A DNA stretch of 64,000 nucleotides from Cytophagales bacterium (GCA_004294225.1 REBA01000017.1:1-64000), one strand, 5' to 3'. Shown: positions 36,710-46,317, counted from the stretch's first letter. Numbers and translations: made by a program. The notes: generated by a model from the letters alone, not told the origin.

Positions 36710-37375
36710 GTGAAAATTTTTATCAATGAAAAAACAATTAAGATAGTTGATCAACAAACAATTCATAATACTTTAGATTATAAAGTGGTTTTTTCTGGAA
36801 CTGAGGAGCTTATTTCTAAAAATCTTAAAGGAGATGTTTTGATTAAAAACGCTTCTCCAATTCATATTCAAAGATTAATTAAGCTTTTAGAAATAAAGAA
36901 ATTAAAAAAACTTATTTCTATCACTTTAGCTACCGATAAACCTGAGTTTCTAAAAGATTTTTTTAAAGATGAGTTCAAAATCATAAAAGCATCTGGTGGT
37001 TTAGTGGTAAAAGAGGACAAATTTTTGATGATTTACAGGCTAGGGAAATGGGATTTACCCAAAGGGAAATTAAAGAAGAAAGAAGACCCTCTCAAAGGAG
37101 GCAAAAGAGAGGTTGAAGAAGAATGTGGAGTTATAGTAGAAATATTAGAAAAAATATGTTCTACATGGCATACCTACATTAGGAAAGATAAAAAAATACT
37201 TAAAAAAACCGACTGGTATTTAATGTCCTCAATCAATGATGCTCAGATGGCTCCACAATTTGAAGAAAACATAGAGGAAGTTCGTTGGATGACCAAAGAA
37301 GAAGTTGAACTTGCCCTAGCTAATTCTTATAAATCAATTGAAATGGTATTTGAAGAATACCACCTTAAATTTTAA
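36710..37375 (+). CDS. Nudix hydrolase with N-terminal extension
   Basis: 221 residues with a GTG start. The Nudix box G119-x5-E-x7-REVEEECGV is complete, so hydrolysis of a nucleoside-diphosphate-linked substrate is likely. About 90 residues precede the Nudix domain and do not resemble a second known domain; they begin MKIFINEK and look like an alpha/beta module. The 3' end overlaps the convergent epimerase-like gene by 11 bases. Confidence 0.82.
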   Translation: MKIFINEKTIKIVDQQTIHNTLDYKVVFSGTEELISKNLKGDVLIKNASPIHIQRLIKLLEIKKLKKLISITLATDKPEFLKDFFKDEFKIIKASGGLVVKEDKFLMIYRLGKWDLPKGKLKKKEDPLKGGKREVEEECGVIVEILEKICSTWHTYIRKDKKILKKTDWYLMSSINDAQMAPQFEENIEEVRWMTKEEVELALANSYKSIEMVFEEYHLKF

Positions 37376-38207
37376 AGTCATCTTTACCATAAGCAAAGTT
37401 CAAAGGGTCTGGAAAGATAAAACTATATCCAATAGTATTTAATAATTTTTCAACACCAATTTCTTTATAGGACATATGATCTTCTGTATTAAAATTAGGC
37501 TCTTGAAATCCATACTTTAAAGCTTCATGGGTATAAAACTCAGCTCTTGAAGGATGAATTGGGCTGCAAATATTCAAGGTCATATTCTCTAATGGATGTT
37601 CTAGAAGCTTTATAATGATGCTAATTACATCGTCTCTATGAATTAGATTAACTGGACTATTACCTCCTTCTATATTTTTTTTTCCTGCAAAAAATTTTAC
37701 CAACATCCGTTCATAACCTACCAATCCTGCGCATCTCAAAATAATTATCTCTTGCTTATCAATGTTTCTAATCAACTCTTCTGCTTGAAACAAAAGCTCG
37801 TTCCCCGACTGTTGGATACTTGTGCAGTCTTCTTCAACTACTACCCTATCCAAATCTTTATAAACAGAGGTAGAGGAAATATAAATCAATTTTTTTATAT
37901 CAGATTGCTCAATCTCTTTAACAATCTGTTCGATGGCTTCAAGATATATTTTTCCGATTTGAGTTTTACTTTTTGGCGGAATATTGATAATTAAAAAATC
38001 ACTTCGAAAAAAATCTACTAGATGAGATGGATTCGAATCAAAAGGAAAACTGATTATATAAGGCTTTATGGAATATTTTTTTAAGATATCAATTTTAGAA
38101 TGGCTTGTAGTGCTTCCTTTTACTTGATGACCTAGCTCTACTAATTTACTGGCTAAAGCTAATCCTAACCAGCCACATCCCAATACAGATATATTTTTTG
38201 TTGTCAC
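37365..38207 (-). CDS. NAD(P)-dependent epimerase-like protein (YeeZ type)
   Basis: 280 residues with a Rossmann start VLGCGWLGLALASKLVELGH, and a YISSTSVYKD segment where SDR enzymes carry their catalytic Ser/Tyr. It resembles the YeeZ group of SDR-fold proteins, whose role is not established. It lies 7 bases downstream of the MFS transporter gene on the - strand and overlaps the Nudix gene at its 3' end. Confidence 0.75.
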   Translation of the reverse strand: MTTKNISVLGCGWLGLALASKLVELGHQVKGSTTSHSKIDILKKYSIKPYIISFPFDSNPSHLVDFFRSDFLIINIPPKSKTQIGKIYLEAIEQIVKEIEQSDIKKLIYISSTSVYKDLDRVVVEEDCTSIQQSGNELLFQAEELIRNIDKQEIIILRCAGLVGYERMLVKFFAGKKNIEGGNSPVNLIHRDDVISIIIKLLEHPLENMTLNICSPIHPSRAEFYTHEALKYGFQEPNFNTEDHMSYKEIGVEKLLNTIGYSFIFPDPLNFAYGKDDFKI

Positions 38208-38214
38208 TCTAACA

Positions 38215-39510
38215 CTATTTTATATTTGCCTGCTTCAGTTTAGGATTTAAAATATGAATTATCCCAATTGCTAAAAGATAAGCAATGGAACCATAAATAA
38301 AAAGAGGTTTGGGTCCCCAATGCTGATATACTATACCACTGGCAGCCGACATGCCTATCCCACCGATTGAACCGATTGCTCCACCTATCCCAACAACAGA
38401 TGCAATAGCTTGTTTTGGAAAAGTATCAGAAACAAGTGTAAATAAATTAGCAGAAAAACCTGCATGTGCTGCAGTAGCAAGCCCAATAATTGGAATAGCA
38501 ATCCAAATATTAGAAGTTGTAGATGCAAAATATGCTGGAATAGCAGCTAAGGCAAAAATAAAGAAGGTTGTTTTTCTTGCTTTATGTAGTTCCCAATTTT
38601 TCTTTAATAAATTAGAAGATAACCACCCACCTGCAATACTCCCAAAAGCAGAAATACTGTAAATCACAATCATTGGTATCACCATACTTTTAAGATCTAT
38701 ATTATGCTCTTCTTTAAAAAATGTAGGCAACCAAATTAAATATAGAAACCATGCTGGATCAGTAAGAAACTTACCTACTGCAAAAGCCCATGTCTGCTTA
38801 TAAAGGAACAAATCTTTCCAAGGTGTTTTTTCTGTTTCAGGTTCCTTATCGCTATTAATTATTGCTAATTCTGCCTCGTTAACTTTGGGGTGAAGATGAG
38901 GTGCTTTATACATTTTTATCCAAAACAACACCCAAACTATACCCAATAAACCTGAAACAACAAAAGCTATTCTCCATGAAAAATTGAGCATAAAAAAAGA
39001 CATAAAAAATGGGGCTAGAATTATCCCAATATTAGACCCTGTATTAAAAATTCCTGTTGCCAAGGAGCGTTCCTTGCGAGGAAACCACTCTGCAACGGTT
39101 TTAATGGAAGCTGGAAAATTACCAGCTTCACCAATACCTAAGAAAAATCGAGAAAAACCTAAACCCCAAACAGAAGAAACAAATGCCTGACCAATACCCC
39201 CTAAACTCCATGTAACAATTGCAAATGAGAACCCCTTCTTACTACCCACTTTATCCAAAATGTTTCCCATGACAAGAAATCCAATCATGAATGCTGCCTT
39301 AAAGGAAGCATCTAAGTATCCATAATACACTTTATTTAATTTACCATCAGCACCTTGCAACCCAGTGTCTGAAAGAAATTCTGGGTCAATTACTGCATGA
39401 GAAAGTGCTTGACGATCTATATAATGAATTACAACAGAGGAAAATAATAAAGCACAAATCTTCCATCTATAATTTGAAGGTGACTGTAAAGTAGTTTTAG
39501 ATTCGTGCAT
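38215..39510 (-). CDS. MFS transporter, anion:cation symporter type (hexuronate-like)
   Basis: 431 residues with 12 predicted transmembrane helices. The sequence HYIDRQALSHAVI near helix 1, the GIGEAGNFPASIKTVAEWFPRKERSLATGIFN stretch and SNIGIILAP are typical of ACS-family members such as ExuT and GudP, which take up hexuronates and related sugar acids. It is divergent from a secreted GH30 enzyme and so could import a uronic acid released by it; that link is inference. Confidence 0.85.
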   Translation of the reverse strand: MHESKTTLQSPSNYRWKICALLFSSVVIHYIDRQALSHAVIDPEFLSDTGLQGADGKLNKVYYGYLDASFKAAFMIGFLVMGNILDKVGSKKGFSFAIVTWSLGGIGQAFVSSVWGLGFSRFFLGIGEAGNFPASIKTVAEWFPRKERSLATGIFNTGSNIGIILAPFFMSFFMLNFSWRIAFVVSGLLGIVWVLFWIKMYKAPHLHPKVNEAELAIINSDKEPETEKTPWKDLFLYKQTWAFAVGKFLTDPAWFLYLIWLPTFFKEEHNIDLKSMVIPMIVIYSISAFGSIAGGWLSSNLLKKNWELHKARKTTFFIFALAAIPAYFASTTSNIWIAIPIIGLATAAHAGFSANLFTLVSDTFPKQAIASVVGIGGAIGSIGGIGMSAASGIVYQHWGPKPLFIYGSIAYLLAIGIIHILNPKLKQANIK

Positions 39511-39605
39511 AAATTTTATTGAAATAACTTTTTGTTTTTAAATATAAATTGTAATTTATTAACATTAATTTGCAATTTAATCATAACAACGTAAACCCCT
39601 AAAAT

Positions 39606-41282
39606 ATGAAAAATAAATTTACAAAACTCTTTTTATTAGCTATTCTACTAAGTAACACTATTTTTTCACAAGAAATTCAAATCAATAAATCTAAAGAATA
39701 TCAAACTATAGATGGTTTTGGTGGGTTTGGAGCAAAAAAAGTATGGTGGGACTCGCCCCCTTTTCACGATCAAGAATACATCAATACTGCTGTTGATGTT
39801 ATGGGTTGCAACATTATTAGAACCCAGTTGTATTTTGATTTTGAACCTGCCAATGATAATAATGACCCTAATGTATTGGATGAATCAAAGCTAAGATTCG
39901 GCACTACAAGCGATAATGGGAAACAATTTTCATTTATCAAAGATATAGCTGCTAAAGGTGTGAAAATAATTGTTTCGGTTTGGACGCCCCCTTCATGGAT
40001 GAAAGATTTTAGTGACCCCAAAACGATACCTGATGAATGTTATAACTGCTGGAACTGTCCTAAACCTTGGTCTTATCCTATTCCTGAAAACAGAAAAATG
40101 TGTGGTGGTGTTCTAAGGACTGATATGTATGAAGAATATGCAGAATATTTAGTAGCCTACATAAAAATTGTCAAAAGACAAACTGGAGTAGATGTTTATG
40201 GCTTAAGTATTCAAAACGAGCCCTTATTTGCTAATCCATTTGAAGCGGCAGTTCTTAAACCAGAACCATACGCTAAAGTACTAAAAGTTGTAGGGGATAG
40301 ATTTAAAAAAGAAGGTCTTACCACTAAATTCTTTGGTCCAGAGCATATGGGAGAATATACTTGGGTACCAGGAAATAAAGAATATGTAAACCAACTATTC
40401 AAAGTAACTACCTCGGGCAAAGAATACCTAGATATGTATAGCGTTCATGGCTATTTAGATGGTGTTGCCAATGATTTTGGATCTGCCGAAGGATGGACAA
40501 ACTTATATAATAACATCACTGTAGCCCACGGAAAGCCATTGTGGATGACTGAGACAGGAAATCAAGTTCCTAATACATTTGACCAAGGTTTTAAATTTGC
40601 TACTGCCATGCATTTAGCTCTTAAATTTGGGCATATTTCTGGATGGGTATTTTGGGGATTGGCTGGAAATGCTATTAATGGCAATACGCTTACTAATACT
40701 GGTGCTGCTATGAAATTATTTTATAAATATATAAAGCCTGGATATATTAATATCGAAGCAACTTCAACAGACAAAGATTTATTGATTACTGCTTACAAGA
40801 AAGACAATAACTTAGTGGTAGTCATAATCAACAACGGCACTTCTAGTAAAACAGCTCAACTAAACCTTGGTTCAGCAGCTTTACCAAATTCTTTTGAAGT
40901 TTATAGATATAGCCAAACACAACTAGGTGTTGCTTTAGGAACTGTTTCTAACAACAGCTTTAATCTGCCTAGTAAAACCGTTACTACATTGGTTTACGAA
41001 GACAAAGCAACCTCTAATGAAAGTGGTATAGAAGTTTCCAACTCACAATTAAATATTTACCCCACAGAGGTTTATTTTAATGAAGTAAATATAGAATTAT
41101 CAGGGAACTCAAAGATGGAAAATGTAGATATTTGCTCTATTGATGGAAGAATTGCTAGAAATTACACTGGTTTAAACCTGAATAAAATGACAATAAACAC
41201 CGAAGGATTATCAAAAGGAATGTATATCATAAAAGTAACAACTAGTCAAGGAGTAAAATCTAAGAAAATTAATATTCAGTAA
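39606..41282 (+). CDS. Secreted GH30-family glycoside hydrolase with T9SS sorting domain
   Basis: 558 residues: signal peptide (1-21), a GH30-type (beta/alpha)8 barrel with beta side domain (about 25-460), and a type A C-terminal sorting domain (about 480-558, with LNIYPTEVYF and MYIIKVTTSQG). The catalytic acid/base is E205 in SIQNEP and the nucleophile E316 in WMTETG. GH30 members include xylanases, glucuronoxylanases and glucosylceramidases; the subfamily is not clear. A loop after strand 3 carries C145-xx-C148-xx-C151 and C166. Export is through the type IX system. Confidence 0.88.
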   Translation: MKNKFTKLFLLAILLSNTIFSQEIQINKSKEYQTIDGFGGFGAKKVWWDSPPFHDQEYINTAVDVMGCNIIRTQLYFDFEPANDNNDPNVLDESKLRFGTTSDNGKQFSFIKDIAAKGVKIIVSVWTPPSWMKDFSDPKTIPDECYNCWNCPKPWSYPIPENRKMCGGVLRTDMYEEYAEYLVAYIKIVKRQTGVDVYGLSIQNEPLFANPFEAAVLKPEPYAKVLKVVGDRFKKEGLTTKFFGPEHMGEYTWVPGNKEYVNQLFKVTTSGKEYLDMYSVHGYLDGVANDFGSAEGWTNLYNNITVAHGKPLWMTETGNQVPNTFDQGFKFATAMHLALKFGHISGWVFWGLAGNAINGNTLTNTGAAMKLFYKYIKPGYINIEATSTDKDLLITAYKKDNNLVVVIINNGTSSKTAQLNLGSAALPNSFEVYRYSQTQLGVALGTVSNNSFNLPSKTVTTLVYEDKATSNESGIEVSNSQLNIYPTEVYFNEVNIELSGNSKMENVDICSIDGRIARNYTGLNLNKMTINTEGLSKGMYIIKVTTSQGVKSKKINIQ

Positions 41283-41303
41283 TTTTCTTAGATTTTACTA
41301 ATT

Positions 41304-41345
41304 TTATAAAGAAATGCAAGGCAATTGCCTTGCATTTCTTTATAA
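41304..41345. terminator. Perfect 42-base palindrome between GH30 and GH106-like genes
   Basis: A perfect inverted repeat with 21-base arms and no loop (centre between 41324 and 41325), holding the core ATGCAAGGCAATTGCCTTGCAT. It lies 22 bases after the GH30 stop in the convergent junction and so serves both genes. A related copy with mismatches lies at 44831-44862. Confidence 0.8.
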
Positions 41346-41406
41346 TTTAAAAACAATCTAATTTTAAACATAACTAATTAATTAATAGATATATTAGTAA
41401 AAAATA

Positions 41407-44400
41407 TTATTTAGCTTCCAAACTTAATGGCCCTTTTATACCAGAAGTTCTTAATGTATGATTTTTAGATAACAAGCCGCCCAAGTTATTTTGGGTTGTC
41501 CATACATTTTCTAGCTTCCCATAGGTTACATAATCTCCAATAATCCTATTTCTAAAATTTGTATGACACTTTGCAATCAAGACATTATTAGTTTTCAATA
41601 GTCCTACTGGAATCGCAATATGTTTATTAGGAATCCAAAATTGCCCTAATTCTAAGCCATTCAGCGTAAGCGATGCTATGGCACTAAAATCTCCTATGTT
41701 AAGCAAAAATTGTCGATTGTCTAATAAGTCATTAGATGATAAATCAAAAGTAATTTTATAGTTTATTACACCCGAATGAAATTTTACGTCATTATCAACA
41801 TGCGTTATAATATCTATTAATGAATCAGTTTTAAAAACTTTAACTCCTTTTTGTAATGGGATACTCATTTCAACCTTTGTATTTTTTAAAGAAATAGATT
41901 TGGTAGAAGAAGCATTTATAGTTAATACTTTTTCATTTGGAATATTTGAGCAAACAAAAAACATAGATTGATAAGGAGTAAATTCGAAATTAAAGTCATT
42001 AGAGTTTTGGCTACTTTTCATCACTTCTCCTGTAATTGGATCCCATAAGGTTAAATATCTTTTATCTGTTCGCAGTGAAAACTTTCCTTTGTGAATTTTA
42101 TTAGTTTGATTGCAAACAAAATATATTTCTTCTGTGGGTGTGCTTCTGTGAGTAAATAAAAACACATTACTATCTGGAATAGAAGTACTAAAATCTTTGT
42201 TAAGTTTGATTTTAGAGATTACCTTATTAGCATCGCTAGTGTTATAAATAAAACCCTTTTCATATTGTTTGTATTCATTTTGAGTCCAAAGTTTATTTAC
42301 CACTTTATCAAAATGTGATTTGTATTTAGCATAATTGATTAGCCCTATAGATGGCAAAGGCTTATAACCATATATTATCACACCTTCTTTAATATATTCT
42401 TCTATTTTTAGAAGCGAAGATAAATTCAAGGTTACATCTTTAGGTAAATACAATAATTGATAGCTATTATTTTTAAATTGTAATTTACCCTTAACAACTT
42501 TTAATTTATTGACTAAAATATCAGAATTGATAATCAAAGATTGATATCCCGAAGGAGCAATATTTTTACTATTTTGTTCTAAATACTGAGGAAATTGATC
42601 GCCTACATAATATAAAATATCTGCCTGTATATCTCCTTTTTGTAGTAAATATTGTATGCGTGCGTGATAATCTGACCAAGATCTAGCTAATTGAAACCAA
42701 GGATTATTCCTATTAAAAAGACTAGCATATCCTCCCAAAGTAAACCCTGGTACACTATCTGTAGGTTGATGTACATAGCTATGTAAAATAAACTGATTTA
42801 TGCCACTACTATAAGAGGCATCGCCGAAAGGTTTTAAATCAAAAGGAATATCACTATAATGAGCCATCGCAGTATAAGCCTCTGCTCCTATTGTTTTTTT
42901 GCCATAAAACAAGGTCGCACTTACTGGAAAATCTAAATTGGAAGATTTTTTAGGGGTATATTCTGGAATTGTGGTTTTACCATTATGCCCAGCCCAAAAT
43001 TCAAACATGCACATATCTGTAAATTTGCTTGTTTTAAGAATATCCAGCGGTGGATACTTACCTGTTCCATATATAACTTCAGCATGCATTTCTAGCTTAT
43101 TTTTATGGCATAAATTACTAAAATGCCCATAATAATTCTCCTCTATCAGTTCTGCTATAGTTTTGCGGTAATCGTACAAAAATGCTTCGCTTTCTTCTGT
43201 ATTATTAACGACGATACCGCAGAGTACAGGATAAAATTTACCTATAGAATATCCTCGTCTTTTTTCAAATTCTTGAGGCATAGTTTTAGTCCAGTTTTGA
43301 AATCCACATTCCCAACTATCTATTAAAAAAAACTTAAAGGTATTGCCGAGGTACTTTGGTGCCGTATTGATTAATTTTTGGGAAAAATTAGAAAAATGCA
43401 AACTTAATGCACTAGTATCCATTTTGTCGCATTCTAATCCTTCGCCTTCAGCTGTAGCTGGTGCATTCATAGTTCCTGTAGTGGTGTATCCAAGCCTAAC
43501 GATTTTCCAGGTTCCTTTTGGTACATTCCAATTCAGAGTACCGTCTTTATTTATATGTTTACTCAATTCTATGGTCTTACGATTTGCAATTTTTCTTTGT
43601 GAAGTATCTGGTAAATATTCGGAAGCAAAACGTCCGAGGGTGAAAGATATTTTTTTAGTAATATCTTGAATATCAGAATTGCAACTTGGAGATTCATTTT
43701 TATTGAGTAGTTCTATTTCAGAAATTGAATACGCAAAGTAACTATCACTCCACGGAAAGTTGGTAAATTTTAATTTAAAATACTGGCTTTTAACTGCTTT
43801 AATAGGAATAATCTTAGTAGTGTTATAACCAATAACATCAATACTATCCCACTCATTATAATTTAAATCATCTTTAGATATAAAAACTTTAAAAGATGAT
43901 TTTGCAGTTGAAGGGTCAGACCATGTAAAAGGTTTTAATTGTGCGATAGAAATTTTGTCTACATCTATTGGCTTATCTAACTTAATAGTGATGACATCTC
44001 CATATTTCAAAACCACTCCCCCTGAAAGTGACCCGTCACACATTTCATTTGAAACATTCAAGTTATTAACTTTAAAAATAGGATTGCTTTGAGAGAACAA
44101 AGATGCTGGTTCAGATTCAGAAACAGCAAATACTGCAATATCTTCATAATATTGCATTCGATGTGCTGGTTTAGGAAGCGTAATAAGCATTGTATTTCCA
44201 CCTTGTACGATTTTGCTAGACCATGTAAGCACTTTCATTGATTGCTCTGGTTGAATCCATGGGCCGCCACTACTACTCCAGCCATCACTATTATGTACTC
44301 CAATTTTGATTCCTAGCCTAGATGCTTCTTCTAGTGCCCACTTGAACATTTCATACCATTCTGGAGTATCAAATAAAACCCTTTTTATTCCAAATTCTTT

Positions 44401-44643
44401 CTTATCTAGTAATCCAATATTTAATATTGTAGCTTGAACAATACCATTGACTTTCATCATTTCTAGATCTTTAGTAATGCCTTCTTTGGTAATATTTCCC
44501 TGCATCCAATGCCACCATGTGTGTAGTTGAAAGTCCTTTTCAGGAGACTTGAAGGATTGATAGTCTAAAGATGTATCTTTAGGCGTGTTAAATCCTACCA
44601 AAATGATGATAATTAAAACCAAATAGCTTAAATAGATTTTCAT
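41407..44643 (-). CDS. Large exported glycoside hydrolase, GH106-like (alpha-L-rhamnosidase type)
   Basis: 1078 residues with an N-terminal signal peptide or lipid anchor. The N-terminal half begins with the pattern typical of GH106 proteins: HTWWHWMQGNITKEGI, then LEMMKVNGI, then EASRLGIKIGVHNSDGWSSSGGPWI. A galactose-binding-like beta module and a C-terminal GH2-like jelly-roll (INYKITFDLSS...LLNIGDF) follow. GH106 enzymes remove alpha-L-rhamnose from pectin-like or other plant and algal glycans. It lacks an obvious T9SS domain, unlike the GH30 neighbour, and has no SusC/SusD pair next to it. Confidence 0.78.
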   Translation of the reverse strand: MKIYLSYLVLIIIILVGFNTPKDTSLDYQSFKSPEKDFQLHTWWHWMQGNITKEGITKDLEMMKVNGIVQATILNIGLLDKKEFGIKRVLFDTPEWYEMFKWALEEASRLGIKIGVHNSDGWSSSGGPWIQPEQSMKVLTWSSKIVQGGNTMLITLPKPAHRMQYYEDIAVFAVSESEPASLFSQSNPIFKVNNLNVSNEMCDGSLSGGVVLKYGDVITIKLDKPIDVDKISIAQLKPFTWSDPSTAKSSFKVFISKDDLNYNEWDSIDVIGYNTTKIIPIKAVKSQYFKLKFTNFPWSDSYFAYSISEIELLNKNESPSCNSDIQDITKKISFTLGRFASEYLPDTSQRKIANRKTIELSKHINKDGTLNWNVPKGTWKIVRLGYTTTGTMNAPATAEGEGLECDKMDTSALSLHFSNFSQKLINTAPKYLGNTFKFFLIDSWECGFQNWTKTMPQEFEKRRGYSIGKFYPVLCGIVVNNTEESEAFLYDYRKTIAELIEENYYGHFSNLCHKNKLEMHAEVIYGTGKYPPLDILKTSKFTDMCMFEFWAGHNGKTTIPEYTPKKSSNLDFPVSATLFYGKKTIGAEAYTAMAHYSDIPFDLKPFGDASYSSGINQFILHSYVHQPTDSVPGFTLGGYASLFNRNNPWFQLARSWSDYHARIQYLLQKGDIQADILYYVGDQFPQYLEQNSKNIAPSGYQSLIINSDILVNKLKVVKGKLQFKNNSYQLLYLPKDVTLNLSSLLKIEEYIKEGVIIYGYKPLPSIGLINYAKYKSHFDKVVNKLWTQNEYKQYEKGFIYNTSDANKVISKIKLNKDFSTSIPDSNVFLFTHRSTPTEEIYFVCNQTNKIHKGKFSLRTDKRYLTLWDPITGEVMKSSQNSNDFNFEFTPYQSMFFVCSNIPNEKVLTINASSTKSISLKNTKVEMSIPLQKGVKVFKTDSLIDIITHVDNDVKFHSGVINYKITFDLSSNDLLDNRQFLLNIGDFSAIASLTLNGLELGQFWIPNKHIAIPVGLLKTNNVLIAKCHTNFRNRIIGDYVTYGKLENVWTTQNNLGGLLSKNHTLRTSGIKGPLSLEAK

Positions 44644-44730
44644 GAATTTACTTTATAATAGTTAATTGTTAAATATTAAGCAATATAAAGAAAGTATTAA
44701 TAAAATTGTTTAAGAGCAGATTAGATATTC

Positions 44731-44774
44731 AAATGCTATAGATACTAAATAACAAGTTAGTATCTATAGCATTT
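44731..44774. promoter_or_regulatory. Long perfect hairpin upstream of the GH106-like gene
   Basis: Arms of 17 bases (44731-44747 and 44758-44774) match perfectly around a 10-base loop; the core is GCTATAGATACT / AGTATCTATAGC. It lies about 90 bases upstream of the GH106-like start, in the 217-base gap after DUF3822. The - strand sequence after the stem is not T-rich, so an operator or leader structure is as likely as a terminator. Confidence 0.5.
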
Positions 44775-44830
44775 TGCTAGATTGAATTATGTTGTTATTT
44801 GAAAATGTTTTTCTTTAAGGAAAATCTATA

Positions 44831-44862
44831 AAAAAATGAAAGGCAATTACCTTGCATTTTTT
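44831..44862 (-). terminator. Imperfect palindrome ending the DUF3822 gene, related to 41304-41345
   Basis: Centred between 44846 and 44847, with two mismatched pairs in arms of 16 bases. Its core ATGAAAGGCAATTACCTTGCAT differs from the palindrome at 41304-41345 at only two positions. It overlaps the DUF3822 stop codon, and on the - strand a T run follows the stem, so it can terminate that gene. Confidence 0.6.
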
Positions 44863-45763
44863 ATTCACAGAGATGAAGATTATATAAATCAAAAAAATTA
44901 TGGTCCATCAATTCATCGAAATTATACCCAAAATAAAGTGAGTTTGGTTTGTTGCCAAACTTAATATGGCACATATACAATCTTAATTTTTTCAATAATG
45001 GTGAGTCAGGCATCAAATCTCCCCAAACTATTACTTCATCTTTTTCTGGATTGAATTTCATTTGTTCTGCTACAAACATTACATAATACACAAAATCTTC
45101 TGGAGTAGTAAAGTAAAATGTATTACAGAATTCTAAATTACGATTTGTCTTAAGTACCACTGTCAATTGATCTTTTTCAACAAAAACATACATTTCTTTA
45201 AGGTTTTTTGAAGTATGCTGAACCATTATTCCTTCTATCAAAGAACTTGTATGGTGAACAACTTTGAGTTTTTTGCCTAAATAAGCAGCCTCAAAAAAAC
45301 TAATAATTTTTTTATTTACAGAAAATATATTGACTGCATCTACGCTATGTTGCTTATAATACAGCACTTCATCTGAGGAATCTGATAGAATAGAGCAATT
45401 CAAACTAAGATAATCTTTTGCAAATTCTTGATCAAATAACTCATTGGGTACAACAGAAAAATTAGGAGTCTTTAAAGCCAACTTTACATTTTTCCAATAA
45501 CCTGCTTGTAAAAGATGATGGTCGTCATAAATATCATTTAGCAAAGCTATCAACTGGTCTGCATCTTGAATATGATTAAACTGATAATCTTCTAGTAATA
45601 AGCAACGATTTCGCATAGAATCGGTAACACAAACCCTAAACAAATTGGGGCTAATTTGTAACGACAAACAATAATCAGCAATATTATCTACACTAAAAGT
45701 ATCATCTTTTATTTTCTTGTTTAATTTATAAGAAGGTGCTTTAATTTCTTGCATAATGAGCAA
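44861..45763 (-). CDS. DUF3822 family protein
   Basis: 300 residues with the layout of DUF3822, a Bacteroidota family related in fold to actin-like/ASKHA proteins. Landmarks are the SLQISPNLFRVCVTD start of the first strand, a YVFVEKDQLTVVL middle segment and VWGDLMPDSPLLKKL near the end. No active-site motif is known. In other Bacteroidota this gene often precedes an RNA methyltransferase gene; none follows here. Confidence 0.8.
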   Translation of the reverse strand: MLIMQEIKAPSYKLNKKIKDDTFSVDNIADYCLSLQISPNLFRVCVTDSMRNRCLLLEDYQFNHIQDADQLIALLNDIYDDHHLLQAGYWKNVKLALKTPNFSVVPNELFDQEFAKDYLSLNCSILSDSSDEVLYYKQHSVDAVNIFSVNKKIISFFEAAYLGKKLKVVHHTSSLIEGIMVQHTSKNLKEMYVFVEKDQLTVVLKTNRNLEFCNTFYFTTPEDFVYYVMFVAEQMKFNPEKDEVIVWGDLMPDSPLLKKLRLYMCHIKFGNKPNSLYFGYNFDELMDHNFFDLYNLHLCE

Positions 45764-45861
45764 TATTTAAAAAAATATCTTTCCAAAGTTATAAAATGAT
45801 TGCCCGAAAAAATGAAATTTACAAAATTATTTATCAACAAATTTTTATGGACTTTCCCCAA

Positions 45862-46317
45862 TTAAAAAATCCTTGATGATATTTTTTCGTGCAAGAAAGG
45901 GTGCACTATTTTTTTATCAAATGTTGATAATTCATCAAAGTGAATAAATCGCACTTCTTGAATAATTTGTTCTTCTTTTTTAAGCTCAGGATCTATGCCC
46001 AATAAAGGCTCTCCTTCTAATCTTTGGCATTCATAAAATAATTCTACAGCATGAAGCGGAAGCTGCAGATATTCATAAATTCCAAGAAATTTTTTTACTG
46101 CTATTTTCAAACCTGTTTCTTCTAAAAATTCTCTTTGAATACAATCATCGATAGCTTCTCCAAATTTCAAACCACCACCTGGTGGTGACCAAAAAACGCC
46201 TTCTTTGTTTAAAGCAATATGTTTAATCAATAATATAGAATTATCCTCAATCACAATACCGCAGGGTCTTAGTCTTACCCTATTTCCAAATTGTTGTATG
46301 ATACTTGCTTCTTGCAT
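45862..46317 (-). CDS. Nudix hydrolase
   Basis: 151 residues with a complete Nudix box G48-x5-E-x7-REFLEETGL (48-70). The preceding WSPPGGGLKFGE and the hydrophobic N-terminal strand are standard for small Nudix enzymes that hydrolyse nucleotide derivatives. It is divergent from the DUF1573 gene with 95 bases between. Confidence 0.88.
   Translation of the reverse strand: MQEASIIQQFGNRVRLRPCGIVIEDNSILLIKHIALNKEGVFWSPPGGGLKFGEAIDDCIQREFLEETGLKIAVKKFLGIYEYLQLPLHAVELFYECQRLEGEPLLGIDPELKKEEQIIQEVRFIHFDELSTFDKKIVHPFLHEKISSRIF

Noticed and set aside
43343-43669. 108-codon open frame opposite the GH106-like gene
   Set aside because: Antisense to a well-supported 1078-codon gene, with no family similarity and no ribosome-binding or promoter signal.
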